In this document: positions 1-7,009 of the stretch, piece by piece
How the letters are laid out: each line of letters opens with the position of its first letter
How positions within the stretch are numbered: position 1 is the first letter of the stretch
Assembly: GCA_002347565.1 (NCBI GenBank)
Contig: DDXR01000054.1
Coordinates: 1 to 30,718 of the forward strand
Source: a bacterium UBP2_UBA2255
GTDB taxonomy: Bacteria; Edwardsbacteria; AC1; EtOH8
Reading direction: 5' to 3'
DNA: 30,718 nucleotides
Notes under the pieces: generated by a model
Seen by the model: the letters and a program-made list of their open reading frames with translations, nothing else
Database searches by the model: none
What the model was told of the DNA's origin: nothing
Made by a program: the position numbers and the translations under genes

Positions 1-576
1 ATCGCCGACTCGGCCGGAATCAAGCTGACGACGGCCAAGTACTATACGCCGTCCGGGCGCTGCATCCACCGCGACAACAGCGCCTGGCAGTCCGGCGAGG
101 CCGACAGCCTGGAGGCCGACACCACGTCCGCGGCGCGGGAGGTCTTCGCCACGCTGGGCGGCCTCAAGCGCAAGGTCTACGGCGGCGGCGGCATCGCGCC
201 CGACGTCAGCGTCGAGATGCCCCGGCTCAGCCGGCTCGAGACCGACCTGGAACGCAAGGGCCTGTTCTTCAAGTTCTCTGTCAGGTACGCCACCGCCCAC
301 GCGGAGCTGGCGAGAAGCTTTGCGGTTGACCGGCCGATGCTGGACGAGTTCCGGAAACTGCTGGCCGAGGACAAGGTCGAGTTCACCGCGGCCGAGTGGG
401 ACAGCAGCGCCGGCTATATCCGCCGCGGCATCAAGCGCGAGATCGTCTCCAAGCTCTTCGGCGAGAAGGCCCGGATCGCCTACTGGCTGGAGGACGACCC
501 CCAGGTGCAGACCGCGGTGTCCCTGCTGGAGAAGCACCGGGACCTGGGCAGGCTGCTGGAGGCGGGGCAGAAGTAA
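1..576 (+). CDS. S41-family C-terminal processing peptidase, 3' end only
   Basis: The reading frame is open from the first base to the TAA at 574-576, so the gene starts left of the window and only the last 191 residues are seen. The first residues contain the family signature LTTAKYYTPSGR followed by CIH, and about 45 residues on comes GGGGIAPDV. Both are typical of the part of CtpA/Prc-type S41 peptidases that follows the catalytic Ser/Lys region. These enzymes cleave C-terminal tails of envelope proteins, usually in the periplasm. The signal peptide, PDZ domain and catalytic residues are outside the window. The remaining 120 residues are helical and charged, as in the longer Gram-negative members. 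The next gene starts 19 nt downstream. Confidence 0.85.
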   Translation: MADSAGIKLTTAKYYTPSGRCIHRDNSAWQSGEADSLEADTTSAAREVFATLGGLKRKVYGGGGIAPDVSVEMPRLSRLETDLERKGLFFKFSVRYATAHAELARSFAVDRPMLDEFRKLLAEDKVEFTAAEWDSSAGYIRRGIKREIVSKLFGEKARIAYWLEDDPQVQTAVSLLEKHRDLGRLLEAGQK

Positions 577-595
577 CGCCGCCAACGGGACCGCG

Positions 596-1087
596 ATGGC
601 CCGCCACATAGTCATCGACGGCTATAACCTGGCGTATGCCCTGCGGGACACCAAAAGCCTGATGCGCGCCGACCGAGCGGCGGCCAGGAACCGGCTGCTC
701 GACCTGCTGCGGCGATACAAGCGGGCGGCGCCGGCCCAGATCACGGTGGTGTTCGACGGCAGCGGCGCGGGGCCGGACCGGCGGCAGCGGGTGGCCGGGA
801 TCGACGTCCGGTTCTCCCGGCCGCCGCAGAGCGCCGACGACGAGATCAGGTCGATGCTCGGTTCGTCCCGCGACCCGGGACGCCTGCTGGTGATCAGCTC
901 CGACAACCAGGTCCGCCACGCCGCCAGGCGGCGGGGGGCCGGGATGCTGGGCTCCGACGAGTTCGGCGACCGGCTGTTCGCGGCGCTGCAGCGGGACGAT
1001 CCCGGATCGGAGAAGCCTGCGGGCGGCGACACGGAGCACTGGCTGGAGCTGTTTACGAAAACGCCCGGCGGCAGGGAACAGGGGTGA
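596..1087 (+). CDS. NYN-domain (YacP-like) RNA-binding/nuclease protein
   Basis: This 163-residue protein begins MARHIVIDGYN, the start of the NYN/PIN-like fold of the YacP (Rae1) family. Candidate metal-binding acids sit where the fold expects them: D8 with N11, D54 in VVFDGSG, D81/D82 in QSADDEI, and D103 in ISSDNQV. The C-terminal EHWLELF also matches the family. Bacillus YacP/Rae1 is a ribosome-dependent mRNA endonuclease; whether this homologue does the same is inference. The frame is open further upstream, but ATG 596 places the conserved IDGYN at the N-terminus as in relatives, and the upstream residues look like translated antisense-quality sequence. No strong ribosome site is visible. 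It probably belongs to one rightward transcription unit with its neighbours. Confidence 0.8.
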   Translation: MARHIVIDGYNLAYALRDTKSLMRADRAAARNRLLDLLRRYKRAAPAQITVVFDGSGAGPDRRQRVAGIDVRFSRPPQSADDEIRSMLGSSRDPGRLLVISSDNQVRHAARRRGAGMLGSDEFGDRLFAALQRDDPGSEKPAGGDTEHWLELFTKTPGGREQG

Positions 1088-1170
1088 TCGGTTTGAAGAC
1101 GGTCATTGATGTTGACGGCTGCGGCGCCGACCGGACAACCATCCATCCACCGATAATGCAAGGAGACCCA

Positions 1171-1287
1171 ATGGCACGGAGCAAGAACAAGCAGAAACGC
1201 AAGAGCATCAAGTTCAAGCTGAAGCGGACCAAGCGGGCCGAGCGAAAGAAGCGGCTGCTGAAGTCCTCGCAGGGCATCCGGAAATAG
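1171..1287 (+). CDS. very basic 38-residue peptide
   Basis: ATG 1171 has a strong ribosome site, AAGGAG, eight bases upstream, which sets the start against the longer GTG-initiated frame at 1084. The peptide has 19 Lys/Arg among 38 residues and a single acidic residue, so it must bind nucleic acid, membrane or another polyanion if it is made. It has no Cys and no hydrophobic segment. I do not recognise a named family. It is reminiscent in composition of very small ribosome-associated proteins (bTHX, bL36-like tails), but no motif identifies it with one. It lies between a putative ribosome-linked NYN nuclease and a cysteine desulfurase, 11 nt before the latter. Confidence 0.65.
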   Translation: MARSKNKQKRKSIKFKLKRTKRAERKKRLLKSSQGIRK

Positions 1288-1298
1288 GGACCCCGCCG

Positions 1299-2501
1299 AT
1301 GGCGGACACCGCTGAACGGGTCTACCTCGACCACAACGCCACCACCCCGGTGCGCCCGGAAGCGCTGGAGGCGATGTTGCCGTTCCTGACGGAACGGTAC
1401 GGCAACGCGTCCAGCGTCCACGCGTTCGGGCGCGAGGCGCGGTCGGCCATCGAACAGGCGCGGCTGGCCATGGCCGAGGTCCTCGGCTGCGAACCCGCGG
1501 AGGTGGTGTTCACCGGATCGGGGACCGAGGCCGACAACCACGCCGTCAAGGGCGTGGCCTTCGCCCAGCGCGACCGCGGCGGACACCTGGTCACCACCAG
1601 GATCGAACACCACGCGGTGCTTCATGCGGTCGAGTACCTGGTCAAGTACCACGGCTGCACCGCCAGCTACCTGGGCGTGGACCGCGACGGGCTGGTCGAC
1701 CCGGACGAACTGGCGCGGGCCATCACCGACCGCACCGTGCTGGTCTCGGTGATGCACGCCAACAACGAGACCGGGACGGTGCAGCCGCTGGAGGAGATCG
1801 GCAAGATCTGCCAGGAGCGCGGCGTGCCGCTGCACACCGACGCCGTCCAGACCTTCGGCAAGCTGCCGCTGGACGTGCGGCGGCTGGGTGTGTCGCTGCT
1901 GACGCTGTCCGGGCACAAGATCTACGCCCCCAAGGGCGTGGGCGCGCTCTATGTCCGCAAGGGGACCAGGCTCCATCCGCTGGTGCACGGCGGCGGCCAC
2001 GAGCGCGGCCGCCGGGCCGGCACCGAGAACGTGGCGGGAATCGCCGCCCTGGCGGCCGCGGCCCGGCTGGCGGCGTCCGAGCGTGATGCTGAGCAGGCAC
2101 GGCAGGCGGGGCTGCGCGACCGGCTATGGCGGCTGATCCGGGAGCGGATCCCCGACGTGCACCGCAACGGGCATCCCGGGCGATGCCTGGCCAACACCCT
2201 CAACGCCTCGTTCCAGTACATCGAGGGCGAGTCGATCCTGCTGTCGCTGGACATGAAGGGCATCGCCGCCTCGTCAGGTTCGGCCTGCACCTCGGGATCG
2301 CTGGAACCGTCGCACGTGCTGACGGCCATGGGCGTGCCGGTGGAGCTGGCCCACGGCTCGGTGCGATTCTCCCTGGGCCGCGGCACCACTGAGGCGCAGG
2401 TCGACGCCACGGCCGACGCACTGGTCCAGGCGGTGGCCCGCCTGCGCGACATGTCGCCCCTGGGACCCCGGGCCTGCAGCGACGGCGGCCGGGCCAGCTG
2501 A
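1299..2501 (+). CDS. nifS: cysteine desulfurase (NifS/IscS group I)
   Basis: This 400-residue PLP enzyme of fold type I would convert cysteine to alanine and pass a persulfide to Fe-S cluster, tRNA-thiolation or other sulfur pathways in the cytosol. The N-terminus YLDHNATTP is the family signature. The active site is complete: H104 in RIEHHAVLH stacks on PLP, D181 and Q184 lie in HTDAVQTFGK, the Schiff-base lysine is K207 in LSGHKIYAPKG, and the persulfide cysteine is C330 in SSGSACTSGS. The long loop around C330 is the group I (IscS/NifS) type, and its wording is closer to NifS than to E. coli IscS, so the symbol is by similarity only. No IscU scaffold gene lies beside it. The neighbouring redox operon is very rich in Fe-S clusters, a plausible client. 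Confidence 0.93.
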   Translation: MADTAERVYLDHNATTPVRPEALEAMLPFLTERYGNASSVHAFGREARSAIEQARLAMAEVLGCEPAEVVFTGSGTEADNHAVKGVAFAQRDRGGHLVTTRIEHHAVLHAVEYLVKYHGCTASYLGVDRDGLVDPDELARAITDRTVLVSVMHANNETGTVQPLEEIGKICQERGVPLHTDAVQTFGKLPLDVRRLGVSLLTLSGHKIYAPKGVGALYVRKGTRLHPLVHGGGHERGRRAGTENVAGIAALAAAARLAASERDAEQARQAGLRDRLWRLIRERIPDVHRNGHPGRCLANTLNASFQYIEGESILLSLDMKGIAASSGSACTSGSLEPSHVLTAMGVPVELAHGSVRFSLGRGTTEAQVDATADALVQAVARLRDMSPLGPRACSDGGRAS

Positions 2502-2529
2502 GCGACCATACCACGAGCCGGAGGAGACG

Positions 2530-3381
2530 ATGAAGACCAATCCCAAGCGGTCGGGGTTCACCAAGGAGATGATCGCCATCCTGGGCAAGGACTACGGCGA
2601 AAGTTCCGAGATCATGAAGCAGGTGGAGGACCTCCTCAAGGAGAAGGCGGCCTCGCTCTACAGCGATCTGATCTACACCCTCACCCACCTGCGCTTTTCC
2701 GAGAACCAGGCCCGCAATCACTGGGAGAAGGTGCTGCAGCACAAGCTGGAGATGGGCAAGCGGCTCGACCGCAACGTCGGCGTGCGGGTGGCGCTGCTGG
2801 ACTACTTCACCAACACCCACCACAAGATCGAGAACCCCAAGATAATCGAACTGGACGTGTTCGAGAAGGCCATGCTGTCGGCGGTGACCGACGGCCTGAC
2901 CGGACTGTACAACCACCGCTTCTTCCAGGACCGGCTGGAGGAGGAGGTGGAGCGCTGCGTCCGATACGCCGGAACACTGTCGCTGCTGATGCTGGACCTG
3001 GACAACTTCAAGATGTACAACGACACCAACGGGCACATCGCCGGCGACGTCCTGCTGGTGGAGGTCTCCAAGCTGATCCGCAAGACCGTCCGCAAGGTGG
3101 ACACGGTGGCCCGTTACGGGGGCGAGGAGTTCGCAGTGGTCCTGCCGTCCACCAGCAAGCGCGGGGCCCTGATCATCGCCCGGCGGATTGTGGCCCGCAT
3201 CGCCGACCATCATTTCCCAAACCAGATCGTGATGCCCGGCGGCCGGGTGACCATCAGCTGCGGCGTGGCCACCTTTCCCGAGGACGCCAAGGACAAGGCG
3301 GCCCTGGTGGACATGGCAGACAAGATGCTGTACAAGGCCAAGCGCAACGGCAAGAACCAGGCGCTGGGGGTGGAGGATTGA
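2530..3381 (+). CDS. GGDEF diguanylate cyclase
   Basis: This 283-residue soluble protein makes cyclic di-GMP from two GTP. The GGDEF domain fills residues 115-280: the lead-in DGLTGLYNHR (121-130), metal-binding D156 in MLDLDNFK, and an intact catalytic GGEEF at 197-201. An RxxD inhibitory site (R188-D191) lies at the usual distance before it, so product feedback is likely. The first 115 residues are helical and charged, with no transmembrane segment and no recognised sensory domain; they may be a dimerisation or partner-binding module. A good AGGAGACG ribosome site precedes ATG 2530. The stop codon shares its last base with the start of the amidohydrolase gene, so the two are probably translationally coupled. 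Confidence 0.92.
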   Translation: MKTNPKRSGFTKEMIAILGKDYGESSEIMKQVEDLLKEKAASLYSDLIYTLTHLRFSENQARNHWEKVLQHKLEMGKRLDRNVGVRVALLDYFTNTHHKIENPKIIELDVFEKAMLSAVTDGLTGLYNHRFFQDRLEEEVERCVRYAGTLSLLMLDLDNFKMYNDTNGHIAGDVLLVEVSKLIRKTVRKVDTVARYGGEEFAVVLPSTSKRGALIIARRIVARIADHHFPNQIVMPGGRVTISCGVATFPEDAKDKAALVDMADKMLYKAKRNGKNQALGVED

Positions 3382-4577
3382 TGCAGCGCGGCCGGCCGGG
3401 CTCGGTGATCGCGTGGCGGCGGCACTTCCACCGCCACCCCGAGTTGTCGTTTCGGGAGACGGGCACTGCGCGGACCGTTGCGGCCGAGCTTTCCAGGCTC
3501 GGCCTGACCGTTCGTACCGGGGTCGGCGGCACCGGTAGCACCGGCGGCACCGGCGTGGTGGGGCTGCTGCGCGGCGGCCGGCCGGGGCGCTGCGTGGCCC
3601 TGCGGGCCGACATGGACTGCCTGCCGATAGAAGAGCTGAACCGGACACCCTACCGTTCCGGCGTCAAGGGGATGATGCACGCCTGCGGCCACGACGCCCA
3701 CATGGCAATGCTGTTGGGGGCAGCTTCGCTGCTGGCGGCGCGGAAGGGGGAGCTGGCCGGCTCGGTGAAATTCCTGTTCCAGCCCGGTGAGGAAACGCCG
3801 CCGGGCGGGGCCCTGAGCATGATCCGCGACGGCGCGCTGAAGAGCCCCGCGGTCGACGCAGCCTTTGCCATCCACGTCGACTCGTCGCTGCCGAGCGGCA
3901 GCGTCGGGCTGCGGCGCGGGCCGATGATGGCGGCCTCGGACAATTTCCGGATCGAGGTCACCGGCCGGGGCGGCCACGCCGCCCGCCCCCACAGCTGCCT
4001 GGACCCGGTGGTCTGCGGCGCCGCCATCGTCGGCGCCCTGCAGACCGTCGTTTCGCGCACCATGGACCCGGCCCAGCCGGCCGTGGTGACCGTCGGGACG
4101 TTCCAGGCCGGCACCAAGCACAACATCATCCCCCAGACCGCCCTGCTGGAGGGCACGGCCCGCACCATCGATGCCCGCAGCCACCGGCTGATGCCGGGCT
4201 GGATCCGGCGGATCGCGGCCAATGTGGCCCGGGCCCACGGCCAGACCGCGAACGTCGAGTACGAGCGCGGCTACCCGGTGCTGGTCAACGACCCGGCAAT
4301 GGTCGATTTCGCGGCCGGCGTCGCCGCGCGGATGTTCGGGAGCGAGTCGGTGGCGATGATCGACCTGCCGTTGTTGGGCGGGGAGGACTTCGCCTACTTC
4401 CTGCAGGGGGCCCCGGGCTGCCTGATCCGGCTGGGGACCTGCTCCGGTCCGGCCACGGCCTTCCCCTGGCATCACCCGCGGTTCGACATCGACGAATCCG
4501 CGCTGCCCAAGGGCGCCCGGCTGCTGGCGGAGCTGGCGGCGTCCTTCCTGGCCCAACCGGCCGGCCGGGTGAAATAG
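3381..4577 (+). CDS. M20D-family amidohydrolase (N-acyl amino acid hydrolase type)
   Basis: This 398-residue metallohydrolase belongs to the M20D group (hippurate hydrolase, aminoacylase, IAA-amino-acid hydrolase types). It should cleave an amide bond of an N-acyl or N-acetyl amino acid; the substrate cannot be read from the sequence. Metal-site residues are visible: C102 and H104 in HACGHDAHMA, the glutamates at 137-138 in FQPGEETPPGG, H165 in AIHVD, and the late histidines 364-365 in PWHHPRFDI. The dimerisation-domain signature VTGRGGHAARPH is at 193-204. There is no signal peptide. ATG 3381 overlaps the previous stop by one base and has GGAGG upstream; a TTG at 3378 is an alternative that adds one residue. 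Confidence 0.9.
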   Translation: MQRGRPGSVIAWRRHFHRHPELSFRETGTARTVAAELSRLGLTVRTGVGGTGSTGGTGVVGLLRGGRPGRCVALRADMDCLPIEELNRTPYRSGVKGMMHACGHDAHMAMLLGAASLLAARKGELAGSVKFLFQPGEETPPGGALSMIRDGALKSPAVDAAFAIHVDSSLPSGSVGLRRGPMMAASDNFRIEVTGRGGHAARPHSCLDPVVCGAAIVGALQTVVSRTMDPAQPAVVTVGTFQAGTKHNIIPQTALLEGTARTIDARSHRLMPGWIRRIAANVARAHGQTANVEYERGYPVLVNDPAMVDFAAGVAARMFGSESVAMIDLPLLGGEDFAYFLQGAPGCLIRLGTCSGPATAFPWHHPRFDIDESALPKGARLLAELAASFLAQPAGRVK

Positions 4578-4595
4578 GACTACAATGGTCCTGTT

Positions 4596-5012
4596 ATGAC
4601 CGGTCCTCCGCTGGTGCCTGCCTGCCCGGTGGCAGTCCGACCCAGCGCCATCCACGGCCGCGGCGTATTCGCGGACCGGCCGTTCCCCAAACGCAAGAAA
4701 CTGGGCGAGGTCACGGGCACGATCATCGATGCCCGGCGCGCGCTGAGAAGAATCGCGCATCATCAGAAGATCTACTTCGTCCAGCTGGACCAGCGCCACG
4801 GCCTGGACTGCTCCCGTGGCAACGAGTTCGGCCGGCTCAACCACTGCTGCGCCCCCAACTGCTACCTGCGCATCATCCGGCACCGGGTGGAGGTCTACGC
4901 GCTGCGAAGTATTCGCAGGGGCGAGGAGCTGACCATCGACTATGGCCAGACGCCGCATCGCGCGGGGATGAAATGCTCCTGCGGCGCCCCCCGATGCAAA
5001 GGGCGGATATAG
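4596..5012 (+). CDS. SET-domain protein (putative lysine methyltransferase)
   Basis: This compact 138-residue protein is almost entirely a SET domain with a post-SET zinc motif. The order is as in eukaryotic-like SET proteins: GRGVF (21-25), the pseudoknot motif RLNHCCAPNC (80-89) that contacts S-adenosylmethionine, ELTIDYG (111-117) with the catalytic tyrosine, and a CxC...C post-SET cluster at C127, C129 and C134. Such proteins methylate lysine side chains. Bacterial members are scattered and their substrates are mostly unknown. A near-consensus -10 hexamer, TACAAT, at 4581-4586 lies just ahead, but I see no matching -35. No partner gene suggests a target. Confidence 0.85.
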   Translation: MTGPPLVPACPVAVRPSAIHGRGVFADRPFPKRKKLGEVTGTIIDARRALRRIAHHQKIYFVQLDQRHGLDCSRGNEFGRLNHCCAPNCYLRIIRHRVEVYALRSIRRGEELTIDYGQTPHRAGMKCSCGAPRCKGRI

Positions 5013-5066
5013 GCAGGACGGATTGTCGATGACCGGTTCACGCGTTGGTCGGTGCTGTGGACGGAA

Positions 5067-5103
5067 ATCCCCCTTGGGCCAAGGGGGCCGGGGGATGTCC
5101 TGA
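5067..5103 (+). repeat. left inverted repeat of DUF559 cassette
   Basis: This 37-bp arm is matched in inverted orientation at 5474-5510. It includes the 9-bp-arm perfect palindrome at 5069-5087 with a single central G. It ends two bases before the preferred TTG start of the nuclease gene. Confidence 0.65.
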
Positions 5104-5105
5104 TA

Positions 5106-5516
5106 TTGCCGTATGCGCCGCGGCTGAAACGGCTGGCCCGGGGCCTCAGGAACCGCAGCACACTGGCAGAGGTGCTGCTCTGGAACAAGCTGAAGGGACG
5201 GCAGCTCGCGGGATACCAGTTCCTTCGGCAGAAGCCGATCGGTTCCTTTATCGTTGATTTCTATTGCCCCGCGCTGCGGTTGGTGATAGAAGTGGACGGA
5301 TCGAGCCATCTGACGAAAGCGGACGCCGACCAGAACCGGCAGAGGAAACTCGAGAACCTCGGGCTCCATGTGGTAAGGATCGGGGATGCCGATGTGAAGC
5401 GGGACCTCGACGCGATGGTGCGTCGCGTCGCATGCGAGATCTGCCGGATCGAACGGTTGAACGGGGATGCAAGTCGGGACAACCCCCCGTCCCCCTTCGC
5501 CAAGAGGGATCAGTGA
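5106..5516 (+). CDS. DUF559 (Vsr/restriction-endonuclease-like) protein
   Basis: The protein has the DUF559 layout. An N-terminal YAPRLKRLARGLRN helix is followed by LWNKLKGRQLAGYQF, then the nuclease-like core PIGSFIVDFYCP with D51, and LVIEVDGSSH with E62 and D64, the D-ExD pattern of PD-(D/E)xK and Vsr-type endonucleases. The family is predicted to cut DNA; its biological role is poorly known. I chose TTG 5106 (136 residues) because the protein then begins like relatives, at PYAPRLK. GTG 5052 would add 18 residues encoded by the left repeat. The C-terminal tail NPPSPFAKRDQ is likewise encoded by the right repeat, so gene and repeats are physically interlocked. The gene body reads as intact. 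Confidence 0.75.
   Translation: MPYAPRLKRLARGLRNRSTLAEVLLWNKLKGRQLAGYQFLRQKPIGSFIVDFYCPALRLVIEVDGSSHLTKADADQNRQRKLENLGLHVVRIGDADVKRDLDAMVRRVACEICRIERLNGDASRDNPPSPFAKRDQ
5474..5510 (-). repeat. right inverted repeat of DUF559 cassette
   Basis: This arm is the inverted partner of 5067-5103. It overlaps the 3' end of the nuclease gene and encodes its Pro-rich tail; the stop codon lies a few bases outside it. Confidence 0.65.
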
Positions 5517-5544
5517 TGACGAAGCGGACAGGCAAGGGCCGGAT

Positions 5545-5781
5545 ATGAAAAAGTACATGGTGGTCGAGCGCTACCGGCCCGGCTGCTACGACAAGGTCTA
5601 CCAACGGTTCGACGCCCAGGGCCGGATGTTGCCGGCGGGCCTCAACTACCTGAACTCCTGGGTCAACCGCGAGCGCAGCGTCTGCTACCAGCTGATGGAA
5701 ACGGCCGACGCCGAGCTGTTCGACGCCTGGACCGCCCGCTGGGCCGACCTGGTGGAGTTCGAGATCGTCCCGATCGACTGA
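5545..5781 (+). CDS. DUF3303-family small protein
   Basis: This 78-residue protein matches the DUF3303 pattern closely: MVVERYRPGC at the start, GRMLPAGLNYLNSW in the middle, CYQLMET, and an ending in FDAWTARWADLVEFEIVPI. The family has a ferredoxin-like (dimeric alpha-beta barrel) fold and no established function; it is cytosolic. ATG 5545 is chosen because relatives begin at M-K-x-M-V; the frame continues upstream into the repeat cassette but without family-like residues. The next gene follows after two bases. Confidence 0.8.
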   Translation: MKKYMVVERYRPGCYDKVYQRFDAQGRMLPAGLNYLNSWVNRERSVCYQLMETADAELFDAWTARWADLVEFEIVPID

Positions 5782-5783
5782 CG

Positions 5784-6377
5784 ATGGCCATCATGACAAC
5801 GCTGATCGCAAGCCTGCCGTTGCTGGCCGCCTGCTGCTGGGCGTCGCCGTTCCACCACGGGGCGGTCGAGTCGACGCTCAACCTGTCACAGGGCTTCCGC
5901 CGCGGCGACACCGTCTTCTTCCTGGCGGACCACCACCGCTACCGGCGCGGCCGGACCTTCTGGTTCATCCTGCCGCTCAAGGCCGGTCCCAAGACGCTGT
6001 CCCACCGCACCGCGCTCTATTGCCTGGACACGAGATCGCGGGCCCTGACGCAGGAGGCCGTGCTGGCGGACCCCGCCGAGCTCACCTGCATGCTCGGCTA
6101 CGTCAAGTGGACGCTCCGGGACGGCGCCCTGTACTTCAGCTACAATCCCAGCAACCGGCTGGACCGGAACGGCCACACCGTGCGCGCCCTGTTCCGCCGC
6201 GATATGGCGACCGGCATGGTCGAGCGGATCGCTGACGACGGGAAGCTCGAGGCGGAGCTGTTCTCGGGCTACAAGTCGCCGTGGACGGCCAATCCCGGCG
6301 TGACCGGGATCGCGGACTACAAGCCGCTGCTGCCGGCCGGTGAGTGGGACCTCCCTCAACAAACCCCCCAGCGATAA
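5784..6377 (+). CDS. exported or lipoprotein of unknown function
   Basis: This 197-residue protein is not recognised. The first 22 residues form a hydrophobic export signal ending in LPLLAACC, which fits a lipobox (L-A-A-C), so it may be a lipoprotein; ordinary signal-peptidase cleavage after CWA is the alternative. The mature part has no further membrane span. It is rich in aromatic residues and contains short strand-like stretches (TVFFLADHHRY, TFWFILPL, GALYFSYNPS), suggesting a beta-propeller-like or beta-sandwich fold. The frame is certain because codon use and length are good, but the start could also be ATG 5793. It closes the first rightward gene block; a new promoter follows. Confidence 0.65.
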   Translation: MAIMTTLIASLPLLAACCWASPFHHGAVESTLNLSQGFRRGDTVFFLADHHRYRRGRTFWFILPLKAGPKTLSHRTALYCLDTRSRALTQEAVLADPAELTCMLGYVKWTLRDGALYFSYNPSNRLDRNGHTVRALFRRDMATGMVERIADDGKLEAELFSGYKSPWTANPGVTGIADYKPLLPAGEWDLPQQTPQR

Positions 6378-6399
6378 TCCCGCATCCTTACGCGATCTC

Positions 6400-6428
6400 T
6401 TGAAACCGGCCCGGTGTTGTGGTACCAT
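6400..6428 (+). promoter_or_regulatory. predicted sigma70-type promoter of the redox operon
   Basis: TTGAAA (6400-6405) and TACCAT (6423-6428) are separated by exactly 17 bases. Transcription would start near 6435, giving a leader of about 35 nt before ATG 6469 with an AAGGA ribosome site at 6457. This is the only good promoter-like pair I see ahead of the four redox-operon genes. Confidence 0.45.
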
Positions 6429-6468
6429 TTCCTCCCGTGAGCAATGACGCATCGATAAGGAACGCAGC

Positions 6469-6975
6469 ATGAAGAAGCCAGCCGGCCCGAGCAAAAAACG
6501 GTCCCCGGCCACGCCACAACGGCCCGACGACCGGGCGGCCATCGCCGGGGCGATCGCCCGCTACGCCGGCAACAAGGGCGCGGTGATCCCGGTGCTGCAG
6601 GAGGTGCAGGCGGCGCTGGGATGGCTGTCGCTGGAAACGCTGGCGGCGGTGGCCGAAGGGCTGGGCATCCCGGTCAGCCAGATCTACGGCGTGGCCACGT
6701 TCTACACCCAGTTCCGGCTGAAGCCGGTGGGGCGGCACCTGGTGCGGGTCTGCCACGGCACGGCCTGCCACGTCAGCGGGGCGGAGAAGATCAGCGAGGC
6801 CCTGCGCTCCTCGATGGGCGCCGGCGACGGCGAGACCACCGCCGACGGCAAGTTCACGGTGGAGTCGGTGGCCTGTCTGGGATGCTGCAGCCTGGCGCCG
6901 GTGATGATGATCGACAGCGAGACCTTCGGCCGGCTGACCCCGGACAGCGCGGCCAAGGCGGTCAAGGAATTCTGA
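6469..6975 (+). CDS. NuoE/HydC-like thioredoxin-fold [2Fe-2S] subunit
   Basis: This 168-residue cytosolic subunit carries electrons in NADH-linked complexes (NuoE of complex I, HydC/HndA of [FeFe]-hydrogenases, StnA of Sporomusa-type Nfn). After a basic, Pro-rich start, residues 25-85 form the usual helical domain ending in IYGVATFYTQFRL. The cluster ligands are C95 and C100 (VCHGTAC) and C136 and C140 (CLGCC), the complete CxxxxC...CxxxC set. It heads the operon and is followed 34 nt later by the WG-repeat gene rather than directly by its natural partner, the NuoF-like gene. With that partner it would form the NAD(H)-reacting module. The start has AAGGA about 10 bases upstream. Confidence 0.9.
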   Translation: MKKPAGPSKKRSPATPQRPDDRAAIAGAIARYAGNKGAVIPVLQEVQAALGWLSLETLAAVAEGLGIPVSQIYGVATFYTQFRLKPVGRHLVRVCHGTACHVSGAEKISEALRSSMGAGDGETTADGKFTVESVACLGCCSLAPVMMIDSETFGRLTPDSAAKAVKEF

Positions 6976-7009
6976 TCCAGTTGCCGCAACGTCCGGAGGG
7001 AGGGCGACC

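Larger units (their letters stand above)
5067..5510. mobile_element. DUF559 nuclease cassette bounded by inverted repeats
   Basis: A 37-bp sequence at 5067-5103 recurs inverted at 5474-5510, with 28 of 37 positions identical without gaps by my count. Each copy combines a CCCTTGG/CCAAGGG-like palindrome with GGGGG and GTCC. The left copy contains a perfect hairpin, CCCCCTTGG-G-CCAAGGGGG (5069-5087). The DUF559 gene core lies between the repeats and its last codons run through the right one. Similarity stops abruptly outside 5067 and 5510, and I see no target-site duplication. This looks like a small mobile or formerly mobile unit in which the nuclease may act on, or travel with, the repeats; that is inference. 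Confidence 0.55.

Noticed and set aside
1171..1287. Assigning the basic peptide to a named ribosomal protein
   Set aside because: Composition is similar, but no diagnostic motif of bTHX, bL34 or bL36 is present.
3210..5558. Leftward open frame of 782 codons
   Set aside because: It runs antisense across several well-recognised genes and shows no family motifs; it is a composition artefact.
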